Position numbers and translations under genes: made by a program. A stretch of 64,000 nt of DNA from Alicyclobacillus sp. ALC3 (GTDB lineage: Bacteria > Bacillota > Bacilli > Alicyclobacillales > Alicyclobacillaceae), in contig NZ_CP066784.1 of assembly GCF_028751195.1 (NCBI RefSeq), positions 4,588,001 through 4,652,000 on the forward strand. The letters are read 5' to 3'. Positions 16,730 to 24,244 of the stretch are shown here, piece by piece (position 1 is the stretch's first letter; each line of letters opens with the position of its first letter). The notes under the pieces were generated by a model, which searched no databases, had not been told where the DNA came from, and saw nothing but the letters and a program-made list of their open reading frames with translations.

Positions 16730-17593
16730 CTACAGTAAGACGTACCTGCCGTTGCGAATGTTGTCTGTGACTTCGCTGAGAGCAGCGTGCGCGTAGTACG
16801 GATTCGCGAGATTGTGTGCCAGAAGCTTGTCTAACCAAGCATCTAGAGCACTCGTGCCGATGTGTTGCTGAAAGCTGGTGTGCAGAGACAACTCGTCTTC
16901 GCTAAATGAGACACCAAATCTCGTCAACAGCATGCGATGAATTGCTTTCCCGGACGCGCGCCCGATGTCGTATTTCACTGTCGAGACCTGTGCATCGTGA
17001 ATCCGCCAACTGTAGAGCGGCTCCGGGAGATTGTGAAACTTTCCTGTCTCCACCATGGTGGCCCACAGCGCGTAGTCTTCGGCGTTCGGGTAAGCCGCAG
17101 GGAAGCTAAAGTCATGACCGCGAATCATCACAGTCGGGTGGGAAATGCAGTTCGAGAACAGCAGGTGGGCGCGAATGTCTTCATGTTCGGTCGGCAGCGT
17201 TACACGCCGCGTGCTGTTGAGAAGTTGCATGTTGGTGCCGCAGAGCAGGATGTCACGATGAGATTCCATAAATGCAATTTGGCGCTCAAGCCGTACCGCT
17301 GAACAAACGTCATCCGCGTCCATGCGGGCGATGTACGCGCCTGATGTGTGACGCAACCCAGTGTTCAGGGCGTGCGTGATTCCACTGTGGTCGCCCGTCT
17401 CAATGATTCGGATGCGCGGGTCCTGATAGGAACGTGTTATAGCGAGCGTGTCGTCCGTAGAGCCGTCGTCAATCAGTAAGAGTTCGAACTGTGAATAGGT
17501 CTGAGCCAAGACGCTGTCGATAGCCGGTCTCAAGTGCAAGGCGCCGTTATACACGGGCATGAGAATGCTTACCACCGGTCGAATGAGAATCAC
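16730..17593 (-). CDS. Glycosyltransferase family 2
   Basis: 287-aa GT-A fold enzyme. It shows VSILMPVYNGALHLRPAIDS at the N-terminus, LLIDDGSTDDT (nucleotide binding) and RMDADD (the metal-binding DXD). No transmembrane segments are apparent, so it is a cytoplasmic or peripheral enzyme adding a sugar to an envelope polymer or a spore-surface glycoprotein. ATG start candidates at 17593 and just downstream are equivalent. It lies at the left edge of the accessory island, next to the GerP-like genes. Confidence 0.85.
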   Translation of the reverse strand: MILIRPVVSILMPVYNGALHLRPAIDSVLAQTYSQFELLLIDDGSTDDTLAITRSYQDPRIRIIETGDHSGITHALNTGLRHTSGAYIARMDADDVCSAVRLERQIAFMESHRDILLCGTNMQLLNSTRRVTLPTEHEDIRAHLLFSNCISHPTVMIRGHDFSFPAAYPNAEDYALWATMVETGKFHNLPEPLYSWRIHDAQVSTVKYDIGRASGKAIHRMLLTRFGVSFSEDELSLHTSFQQHIGTSALDAWLDKLLAHNLANPYYAHAALSEVTDNIRNGRYVLL

Positions 17594-17753
17594 CCCGAGA
17601 ATTTTCTACACACAACATGTTGTCGCGTATCGGTATACATTCGTACCGGTTTTGAAATTACCTGCTAAAAACCAGTTTCTCACCTGATTGCGATGGCCTT
17701 ATGAGCTTCTACGCGAAAGTCCTGTTGCGACGTAGCCAATGTGAAGACGGTGC

Positions 17754-18005
17754 TCAGAAGTTCACCGCAAATTGTGCCTTCAAGTCCTGGTCGAAGATGT
17801 TTCCATCCGCCACCTCCATGCCGTCCCAGGTGAAGTTGACCACGCCGGCGACCACACAGAGGACACCGAACAAGCCGCCTTCGCCCAAGTTCATTTTCAT
17901 ATTCGCGTCCCATCCGGAAATACTCATTTCACCGAACATGGCTCCTGCGGCGTTTTGCTGAGGTGTACTCACGTTTACCATTCCTATGTTGATCATCGAA
18001 GGCAT
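17754..18005 (-). CDS. GerPA/GerPF-like small spore protein A
   Basis: 83 aa, MPSMINIGMVNVSTPQQNA at the start. It shares with its neighbours the pattern STPQQNA-x-G, SGWDANMK-x-N, GG-x-FG and a C-terminal DQD-x-K. GerPA/PF proteins are 70-80-aa coat-associated proteins needed for germinant access, usually with N-terminal MPA and a C-terminal DPD-DQ. The similarity here is moderate. The start is ATG 18005 with GGAG 8 nt upstream; the in-frame GTG at 18011 is too close to the binding site. Member of a five-gene paralogous cluster. Confidence 0.7.
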   Translation of the reverse strand: MPSMINIGMVNVSTPQQNAAGAMFGEMSISGWDANMKMNLGEGGLFGVLCVVAGVVNFTWDGMEVADGNIFDQDLKAQFAVNF

Positions 18006-18056
18006 TTTCACATCTCCTCAGAGTGGGTTGCGAAAGAGTGAGACACTGCATGAACG

Positions 18057-18305
18057 TCAAATGTTGACCGAGATTTGCATCTTCATGTCTTGGTCAAAGA
18101 TGACTCCGTCAATAAACTCGTTGCCGTCTTGAGTTAAATTTCTGTGACCTGTGCTCCACCCAAGAATGCCAAACAAGGCACCGTGGCCTAAATTCAATTT
18201 GGCGTGGGAATCAAACCCGGAAATATTTATTTGACCAACGAATATACCGGCGTTGCTCTGAGGTGTGCTCATGTTAATGGCCCCTAAAGAAATGAAGTTT
18301 GCCAG
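18057..18305 (-). CDS. GerPA/GerPF-like small spore protein B (CTG start)
   Basis: 82 aa. Homology and the ribosome binding site place the start at CTG 18305: GGGAGGAG lies about 8 nt upstream, and translation then gives (M)ANFISLGAINMSTPQSNA, colinear with MPAFILTGPISVSTPQQNA of the paralogue at 19417. The only in-frame ATG (18272) would cut 11 conserved residues and has no binding site. The core GIFVGQINISGFDSHAK and the C-terminal DGVIFDQDMK match the cluster. CTG starts are rare in bacteria, so this needs N-terminal proof. Confidence 0.65.
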   Translation of the reverse strand: MANFISLGAINMSTPQSNAGIFVGQINISGFDSHAKLNLGHGALFGILGWSTGHRNLTQDGNEFIDGVIFDQDMKMQISVNI

Positions 18306-18347
18306 TTCACTCTCCTCCCGTCCAATAGAGTACTTTAGCCAGATGTG

Positions 18348-18860
18348 CTAGCGAGCAACTTGAGCAGGGACGGCCGAGACAAATACGCCGGACTTGACAT
18401 CGCGGTCGTCGATTAAGGCATCAACTATGTCGGGGTCGTAAACGAGGCTGGAATTGGCGTGCGAGTAAATGTGGTTTCCGTATGACGGCGCAAACCCATA
18501 ATTGTCCTTTTCATGTGAGTCGAACCCTGTAATTGTCGTTTCACCAATAAACACACCAGCATTCTGGTTGACAGTGGCTATATTAATGCCGTCGATCTGG
18601 GCATTAAGGACGTTCGACGCAGTTTGCTGCGGCGCAAAGATACGTACATCTCTGTCGTCAATCGGTGTGTCGATGACGTCCGGATCGTATACCACGCTCA
18701 AGTTCTTGAAGAAGTGCGAGCCGCCATTCACGGAACCCACTGCGTTATTCGACTTGGAATGACTACTCACACCGACCGATATGTTCTGGTTGCCAAAGTA
18801 GACTCCGGCATTGCCACTAATGGTTTGAATGGTTAGGTTGATTGACTGGTTCGCTTGCAT
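18348..18860 (-). CDS. Two-domain GerPA/GerPF-like protein C
   Basis: 170 aa made of two tandem GerP-like domains. Domain 1 is about residues 5-78 (SGNAGVYFGNQNIS ... VVYDPDVIDTPIDDRDV). Domain 2 is about 92-160 (VNQNAGVFIGETTITGFDSH ... LVYDPDIVDALIDDRDV). The YDPD-V/I-D motif is the clearest link to GerPF in the cluster. The start is ATG 18860 behind GGGGGAGATG; a longer frame to 18923 lacks a binding site. Fused GerP-like domains suggest a fixed dimer or scaffold in the spore coat. The function is inference. Confidence 0.7.
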   Translation of the reverse strand: MQANQSINLTIQTISGNAGVYFGNQNISVGVSSHSKSNNAVGSVNGGSHFFKNLSVVYDPDVIDTPIDDRDVRIFAPQQTASNVLNAQIDGINIATVNQNAGVFIGETTITGFDSHEKDNYGFAPSYGNHIYSHANSSLVYDPDIVDALIDDRDVKSGVFVSAVPAQVAR

Positions 18861-19013
18861 AACATCTCCCCCCTGTTCACTGTATGTGAGAAGTGACAGG
18901 TCATGCCCAAATCGCCGTCGCATAGGACAAGGTCAAGTCGACGTATCGTAGTGCAGGATGTGAATCAGCCAAAAGAGTTGGCATTCAAACTTTGATGTAT
19001 AGGGGGGCTTCCC

Positions 19014-19265
19014 TTGCCAGCGTTCATATGGGCCGGTGCAGTCAATGTCAGCACACCTCAGCAAAATGCAAGTGGAGTCTTCATGGGACTGACTACATCG
19101 GGAGGCTGGGACGCCAATATGAAGTTCAATGCGGCCCAGGGTGGGAATTTCGGCATACTGAGTGTGCAACTCAGTGCGGGCAATGTGACGGTCGACAATC
19201 TGGAATTTGTCGACGGGGTTATGAACGACCAGGACATGAAAACATCGTCGTCTATTCAGTTTTGA
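19014..19265 (+). CDS. GerPA/GerPF-like small spore protein D
   Basis: 83 aa, TTG start behind AGGGGGG (about 7 nt). The sequence runs MPAFIWAGAVNVSTPQQNA, SGGWDANMKFNAAQGGNFGIL and ends near VDGVMNDQDMK. It is closest to the neighbour at 19417; both share DANMKFNAAQGGNFGI. The MPA start and the D-x-D-rich tail recall GerPA/PF. It is divergent from protein C, with about 150 bp between the start codons that should hold promoters for both directions. No signal peptide is evident, so delivery to the coat would be from the mother cell. Confidence 0.7.
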   Translation: MPAFIWAGAVNVSTPQQNASGVFMGLTTSGGWDANMKFNAAQGGNFGILSVQLSAGNVTVDNLEFVDGVMNDQDMKTSSSIQF

Positions 19266-19416
19266 ACAAGGAGTTTTGCCAGATACCTGAACTGCGCTCA
19301 AACGAACTGGGATTGTATGTGCTTGATGACTAGTCGAACTCTCTGGAACTCGGACATACTGGGCAGCATAACGTGGACTGTCATCTATAACGACGACTAT
19401 AAGGAGGCCTGGTGGC

Positions 19417-19668
19417 TTGCCAGCTTTCATTCTTACAGGGCCGATATCTGTTTCTACTCCGCAGCAGAATGCGTTCGGTGTCTCGTTAGGATTTAACAAT
19501 CAGAACAACAATGATGCAAACATGAAGTTCAACGCTGCCCAGGGCGGTAACTTTGGCATCATGAGTGTGAACATCTCGGCTGGCGAGGTCATGTTCGACA
19601 ACCTCGAGTACATTGACGGTGTGGTTAATACCAACGACGTGAAAAATGCACCAACAGGAGAGTTTTAA
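19417..19668 (+). CDS. GerPA/GerPF-like small spore protein E
   Basis: 83 aa, TTG start 9 nt after a full AAGGAGG. MPAFILTGPISVSTPQQNA, DANMKFNAAQGGNFGIM and IDGVVNTNDVK make it the paralogue of protein D. The centre (FNNQNNNDANMK) is Asn-rich, and the terminal DQD has become TND. The separate strong binding site and 151-bp spacing from D suggest its own regulation or a loose operon. The 13-bp tandem array follows about 110 bp downstream. Confidence 0.7.
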   Translation: MPAFILTGPISVSTPQQNAFGVSLGFNNQNNNDANMKFNAAQGGNFGIMSVNISAGEVMFDNLEYIDGVVNTNDVKNAPTGEF

Positions 19669-19780
19669 GGATTCAAATTCATCATTTATGAGTATGACCT
19701 TGTCTATCGTGACGCCACTATTAAGAACTCAAGTTTCGCACCCGGTGTAAGCCTGTAAGCCCTTCGCGCGACGGCGATGT

Positions 19781-19935
19781 CAGCCGATGAGTTCAGCCGA
19801 TGAGTTCAGCCGATGAGTTCAGCCGATGAGTTCAGCCGATGAGTTCAGCCGATGAGTTCAGCCGATGAGTTCAGCCGATGAGTTCAGCCGATGAGTTCAG
19901 CCGATGAGTTCAGCCGATGAGTTCAGCCGATGAGT
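19781..19935. repeat. 13-bp tandem repeat array (about 12 copies)
   Basis: The unit cagccgatgagtt repeats 11 times perfectly, plus a twelfth copy lacking its last base. Because 13 is not a multiple of three and the unit holds TGA on both strands in some phase, every frame meets stops. It is not coding and it is not CRISPR because there are no spacers. The rest of 19669-20049 shows no gene. Confidence 0.97.
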
Positions 19936-20049
19936 AAGGAAAAACACGAAGTCTGAACCGTCGGTTCAAGCAGCCTGGGGGTAATGGGGTTGGGAAAGAC
20001 ACGGTGTATCGATTTTAAATAGTCCTCAGCATGTGATGGGCGTCAATTC

Positions 20050-20259
20050 TTGTTGCTGCTCAGTGTGGCCGTTGTGCAACAAATGTCGAGGCTCACCTTG
20101 GATGACAGAGCGGACGTATTCATCGTTGACGACTCCCTCTTCTGTCGGAATCGGAGCAAGAAGGTCGAATTGCTCGCCAGGGTCAACGACCATGTATCTC
20201 ACAAGTCTGTTCGCGGAAGGCGAATGTTGACACTACGCAGTCTAAGGGTGTGGACTTGA
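20050..20259 (+). pseudogene. IS4-family transposase remnant
   Basis: The fragment reads DDRADVFIVDDSLFCRNRSK followed by KVELLARVNDHVSHKSVRGR and MLTL. This matches the region around the first catalytic Asp of IS4-type DDE transposases (DDS/T-L-Y-x-R-x-RSKKVELLA ... GFRMLTLGW). The frame lacks the N-terminal third, and after MLTL it runs into unrelated residues and a stop. No inverted repeats were found around it. It is a decayed insertion inside the accessory island. Confidence 0.7.
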
Positions 20260-20318
20260 GAATATAAACACAACCCCTCGCTAATTCAGGAGGGTTTTGC
20301 TATTAGTGGAAGAGCATC

Positions 20319-20577
20319 TTGAACCAACGGGTAGAAGAGTTGGGTTACACGGGTAAGGCGGTTGCAGGCATGTCCATAGGGATTATAAATTCGTCGGTCA
20401 TGGTACTATTTCTAGTCGTCTTTATGCTCGGAGTTTGGTTTCTAGCAACTAGCCTGTGGAACTTAAAGCATTCCGACAGCAAGGCGGCGTTCAGTTCTAA
20501 ATTTTTTGCTGGGTCTGTAATGATTTTTTTTGGCAATTGTAGCGGTGGTTTTGACTACTGAATGGATGTTTAATTGA
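20319..20577 (+). pseudogene. Small two-helix membrane protein, frame broken at a T8 run
   Basis: The frame from TTG 20319 encodes one clear helix (VMVLFLVVFMLGVWFLATSLW) and then reaches SVMIFFGNCSGGFDY and a stop at 20561. At 20524-20531 there are eight T residues. If one T is removed the protein continues as MIFLAIVAVVLTTEWMFN and stops at 20577, restoring a second convincing transmembrane helix. So either the gene is frameshifted, or the base is a sequencing error or a slippage site. The start is uncertain: the binding site is weak and ATG 20371 is possible. No family recognised. Confidence 0.5.
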
Positions 20578-20760
20578 GCATCAGACAGCATTTCTAGACG
20601 CGGCATAAGGGAATGACTTCTGTTGATACCGGTGACTAATCCCCAAGGAGGATTTCTTCACATCCGTACATAAATATTCATCAAAGGGCTTTCTGGGTTC
20701 GGTCACTAACGGGCAGGAGCATGCAATGTAACGTTTGTGTATTAAACAAGTATATTCCAA

Positions 20761-21630
20761 ATCGATTTCGATCGCATAGCGGGCTGCGAGTGCCGCGCAT
20801 AAGTCGATTTCGATCACATAGCGGGCCGCGAGCGCTGCGCAAACGTCGATTTCGATCACATAGCGGGCCGTGAGCGCGCCGCATAAGTCGATTTCGATCA
20901 CATAGCGAGCTCCGAGTGCCGCGCAAACGTCGATTTCGATCACATAGCGAGCCCCGAGCGCGGCGCAAAAGTCGATTTCGATCACATAGTGAGCCCCGAG
21001 CGCGCCGCATAAGTCGATTTCGATCACATAGAGGGTCGTGAGCGCGCTGCATAAGTCGATTTCGATCACATAGCGGGCCGCGAGTGCCGCGCAAAAGTCG
21101 ATTTCGATCACATAGTGAGCCCCGAGCGCGCCGCATAAGTCGATTTGGATCACATAGCGGGCCGCGAGTGCCGCGCATAAGTCGATTTGGATCACATAGC
21201 GAGTCGCGAGTGCCGCGCATAAGTCGATTTCGATCACATAGCGGGCCGTGAGCGCGCCGCATAAGTCGATTTCGATCACATAGCGGGCCGTGAGCGCGCC
21301 GCATAAGTCGATTTCGATCACATAGCGGGCTGCGAGTGCCGCGCATAAGTCGATTTCGATCACATAGCGAGCCCCGAGCGCGGCGCAAAAGTCGATTTCG
21401 ATCACATAGTGAGCCCCGAGCGCGCCGCATAAGTCGATTTCGATCACATAGCGGGCTGCGAGTGCCGCGCATAAGTCGATTTAGCTCACATAGCGAGTCG
21501 CGAGTGCCGCGCATAAGTCGATTTCGATCACATAGCGAGCCCCGAGCGCGCCGCATAAGTCGATTTCGACCACATAGCGGGCTGCGAGTGCCGCGCATAA
21601 GTCGATTTGGCTCACATAGCGAGTCGCGAG
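20761..21630. repeat. 42-bp tandem array, 20 full units plus a partial unit
   Basis: Units start every 42 bp exactly (20761, 20803, ... 21601), each opening with gtcgatttcgatcacatag and followed by a more variable GC-rich half ending gca-taa, -aac or -aaa. No unit gains or loses a base. Blocks recur: units 5-6 equal units 15-16, and units 12 and 13 are identical. Because 42 is a multiple of three, long open frames appear on both strands (minus-strand 14-residue unit like VIEIDLCAALAARY, or RNRLMRRARGSLCD). None has a clear start or ribosome binding site. I treat the array as a minisatellite of unknown role; coding is not excluded. Confidence 0.97.
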
Positions 21631-21639
21631 GATTTACAG

Positions 21640-21991
21640 CAGTGCGCAGTGGAAGTTCTCCTCTCCCGCCTGTTCTCTCATCACCAGATTGCGACCTGGG
21701 AATTCACGCTTCAGGTTGTTTTATGTATTATCACGCTCAGCCCCATTATGAACAACGCAGGTGTACCACTGTGATGCAAGTGGGATACAATTCATTCATC
21801 TTGTGTTCCTTGATCACGGAGGGAGCAAACAAAAGTCGCAGGTTTCGGGCACTGCCTATCTGCCGTAGACAACGTTACGCAGAGTCCATCCACTAGGGAA
21901 TATTATTTCCACCTCGCGCACACTACTGCATGTGACTTTATATTCCTCGACTTAGTACAATTCCAGTTTCAATTCGAATGACTGATTGCAT
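21640..21991. other. Intergenic stretch with no recognisable feature
   Basis: Between the 42-bp array and the next gene I see no convincing reading frame, RNA or repeat. Composition is more AT-rich than in the housekeeping parts of the window. Confidence 0.5.
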
Positions 21992-22492
21992 TCACTCCGA
22001 CTTTTCACGCGTTGAATCTTTGTGCCGCTTGTTTGCTAAGACGACATAACTAACGACGAAAACAGCGCCAGAAAGCCACAACTGAAAGATGTTACTCAAC
22101 TCACGCCCAACCCCGTTCTCACCAAGAGCATTTGGAGAAGCTAGGTATTTGTTGAACCCACTGGCACTCGCAGATATTGCTTGATCTATCCGACAACACA
22201 CAAGCACCACTACAAAAAGGATAATGCAAACAGTGACGGCAAAGGGCACCGTCCTGTTCCAGGTCATCTCGTTTGCCAAGTAAGCCCACGCGAATGGAAT
22301 CGCAAAACACCCTGCGATAAAAATCGCTAGGCTTACGAAAGGCAACGCTGTGCTTGGCTGCCATCCGACGGCTTTCCAAACATAATAGATTAAAACGAAA
22401 TAGATCCCTTCACCGACGATGAATCCTAAAGTTGTTAGTGTGCTTTTCGGCCAATTCAGGACTCTCTCTCCTCCTAGAGCACCATCCCTCAT
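21992..22492 (-). CDS. Hypothetical four-helix membrane protein
   Basis: 166 aa with four predicted transmembrane helices: about 19-42 (TLGFIVGEGIYFVLIYYVW), 50-70, 84-102 (VPFAVTVCIILFVVVLVCC) and 136-153. I do not recognise the family. The ATG at 22492 lacks a binding site, whereas AGGAGGAG lies about 10 nt before an in-frame CTG at 22459 (codon 12), so a second CTG start in this island is possible. It is an isolated gene between the repeat array and the recombinase remnant. Confidence 0.55.
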   Translation of the reverse strand: MRDGALGGERVLNWPKSTLTTLGFIVGEGIYFVLIYYVWKAVGWQPSTALPFVSLAIFIAGCFAIPFAWAYLANEMTWNRTVPFAVTVCIILFVVVLVCCRIDQAISASASGFNKYLASPNALGENGVGRELSNIFQLWLSGAVFVVSYVVLANKRHKDSTREKSE

Positions 22493-22594
22493 TATCCGAA
22501 TGGTGCACTACTATGTGAGTGGCAGTCGTTAATAAAAGGTTTCGATGGAATGATTATACATTTAATTCCCTGATTTTCTTCTTATACAATCTAA

Positions 22595-22941
22595 TTACAG
22601 GGCTATATTACCATGAATGTACCCCTTACGACCGTGTGGTTGTGTATATTTGGAATGAAATCGGACACGTGTGGCTTCATAAGGTGGCTTAGCGTTCAGG
22701 GTCGCAGGCTTCATGCCGTTGTCCAACAGAGTGGAGATGAAATCCTCAATGTCTGTGGTGGAACAGTCGTTCAGGTCCTGTGGAAATTCATGCTTCGACA
22801 CGAAGCGAGAACGTCTTTGTAGAACGTGAGGGTCGTAGGCGACATGCCTTGCAAAGTGCGATGTCTGAGAAACGCATCGACAGTCGAAGCAAGTGAAGAG
22901 TCCGGTTTCCGAGGGGTGACCGTTTTGGCTTTACGCGACAT
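22595..22941 (-). pseudogene. Tyrosine recombinase/integrase N-terminal remnant, frameshifted
   Basis: The first frame (ATG 22941, GGAGG 7 nt upstream) encodes TVDAFLRHRTLQGMSPTTLT followed by FYKDVLA, the SAM-like core-binding domain of XerC/D-type recombinases. Near 22802 the frame breaks. Adding one T would join it to FVSKHEFPQDLNDCSTTDIE followed by DFISTLLDNGMKPATLNAK in the next frame. After ATLNAK the homology stops, so the whole catalytic domain is lost. It lies about 100 bp from tRNA-Leu, a typical integration target. It is the relic of a mobile element. Confidence 0.75.
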
Positions 22942-22962
22942 AAAAAAACCTCCCACAAGACA

Positions 22963-23108
22963 TGAATCTTGCGCGAGTACACAAGACTGTCTGGGAGGAA
23001 TCTTGCGTGTGTAAAAAAACTACACATCGTCGAAACTCCAGTAATGGTGCGGTCGAGAGGACTTGAACCTCCACCCGGTTGCCCGGACAAGAACCTGAAT
23101 CTTGCGCG
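22963..23108. repeat. att-like repeats of the tRNA-Leu anticodon arm
   Basis: tgaatcttgcgcg occurs inside tRNA-Leu (23096-23108) and again between the tRNA and the recombinase remnant (22963-22975). A third, imperfect copy ggaatcttgcgtg is at 22997-23009. Duplicated pieces of a tRNA next to an integrase gene are typical of element attachment sites. Confidence 0.55.
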
Positions 23109-23131
23109 TCTGCCAATTCCGCCACGACCGC
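23045..23131 (-). tRNA. tRNA-Leu(CAG)
   Basis: 87 nt including an encoded CCA. Acceptor arms GCGGTCG and CGACCGC pair perfectly. The anticodon stem CAAGA/TCTTG encloses TTCAGGT, giving anticodon CAG for CTG codons. The long variable arm (TCCGGGCAACCGGGT region) is as expected for leucine. The T-loop GGTTCAAGTCC is intact. Confidence 0.96.
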
Positions 23132-23162
23132 ATAAAGTTGTGTTGTCAAAAGCGACTACTGG

Positions 23163-23192
23163 AGTATAGCACGGACTAATTCCGTATTGCAA
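23163..23192 (-). promoter_or_regulatory. Promoter of tRNA-Leu
   Basis: On the minus strand: TTGCAA (23192-23187), 18-bp spacer, TATACT (23168-23163), about 32 bp before the tRNA. The spacer contains the inverted repeat acgga-ctaat-tccgt. Confidence 0.6.
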
Positions 23193-23368
23193 TAAGTAAC
23201 TGCGATGAATTTTTTTCTGTTTGGTTCTGCATTCAAACACTGCCATCGCCCCAGGATAGCTGTTTCAGGTGGTGCATTGCCTTGGACACTGCTTCGGCAG
23301 AGGACGCTTTACGTGGTCAAGCCCTGCGGATACACTGATGAGGAGACTGTTAGTGGAGGGACGTACGG

Positions 23369-24205
23369 GTGAAAGTAACGAAGATGCATGGGCTCGGGAA
23401 CAACTACATTTACATCAGCTTGTTTGAAGAGCAACTGGATGAGGTCGAACTAGCCCCGCTCGCCATGGAGTTGAGCGATGTTCGTAAAGGCATCGGGTCC
23501 GATGGCATGATCTTGATCGGCCCGTCCGACAAAGCTGATGTTCGGATGCGGATTTTCAACGCAGACGGTTCGGAAGCAGAAAACTGTGGAAACGGACTTC
23601 GTTGTGTCGCTAAGTACGCTGTTGAACACGGCTATGTGGGTTCCGATTCACTTCACATCGAGACCAAGGCATCGGTCGTCGAAGCGTTTGCGCACCGTAA
23701 CGACGCGGGGGAAGTAGACCTTGTCACCGTCGATATGGGTGAACTCGATTACGGACCGACAGCAGTCGGATACAGGGGCGAGAGTGTGGATGACATCGCC
23801 AAGCTTACCGTCGGTGGAACAGACTACACGGGCCATTTGGTATCCGTTGGCAATCCGCACTTTGTCTGCTTTGTTGACGATGCCGTGAGTATGCCGGTTG
23901 CGGAGATTGGGCCGCACATTGAGCGGCATCCTGACTTTCCAAATCGAGTGAACGTGGAGTTCGTGACTCCGCGTGGGCGAGATGAACTTGATTTTCGTGT
24001 GTGGGAGCGTGGCTCCGGCATTACGTACGCGTGTGGTACGGGTGCTTGCGCCAGTGTGGCTGCTGGTGTTTCGCGCGGGCTTCTCTCAGGACGAGTGCTG
24101 GTCCACCTGCTCGGTGGCGACCTCGAGATTGAAGTGAAGGACGGGCACGTGTGGATGACGGGGGAAGCTGTCACAGTATTTACGGGGGAATACAACCGTC
24201 GTTAA
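23369..24205 (+). CDS. dapF: Diaminopimelate epimerase
   Basis: 278-aa cytoplasmic enzyme converting LL- to meso-diaminopimelate for lysine and peptidoglycan. The two active-site Cys are visible in ENCGNGLRC (about 74-82) and ACGTGACAS (about 220-228), and GNPHFVCF lies between them. Length is typical. The GTG start has GGAGGGA 8 nt upstream. It is a single gene between the tRNA and the convergent MBL hydrolase. Confidence 0.96.
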   Translation: MKVTKMHGLGNNYIYISLFEEQLDEVELAPLAMELSDVRKGIGSDGMILIGPSDKADVRMRIFNADGSEAENCGNGLRCVAKYAVEHGYVGSDSLHIETKASVVEAFAHRNDAGEVDLVTVDMGELDYGPTAVGYRGESVDDIAKLTVGGTDYTGHLVSVGNPHFVCFVDDAVSMPVAEIGPHIERHPDFPNRVNVEFVTPRGRDELDFRVWERGSGITYACGTGACASVAAGVSRGLLSGRVLVHLLGGDLEIEVKDGHVWMTGEAVTVFTGEYNRR

Positions 24206-24244
24206 GGATACGTCTGAACGAAACCGCGAAGGGTTCACGCGCGG

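Noticed and set aside
20681..21598. 305-aa arginine-rich minus-strand frame over the 42-bp array
   Set aside because: It is one of several frames kept open by a 42-bp repeat without stops; it has no binding site, and its substitutions are more radical than in the alternative frame.
20761..21630. CRISPR array
   Set aside because: The repeats are contiguous with no unique spacers, and no cas genes are nearby.
22958..23012. Second tRNA or tRNA fragment gene
   Set aside because: Only the anticodon-arm sequence is repeated; no acceptor or T-arm is present, so it is treated as att-like repeats.
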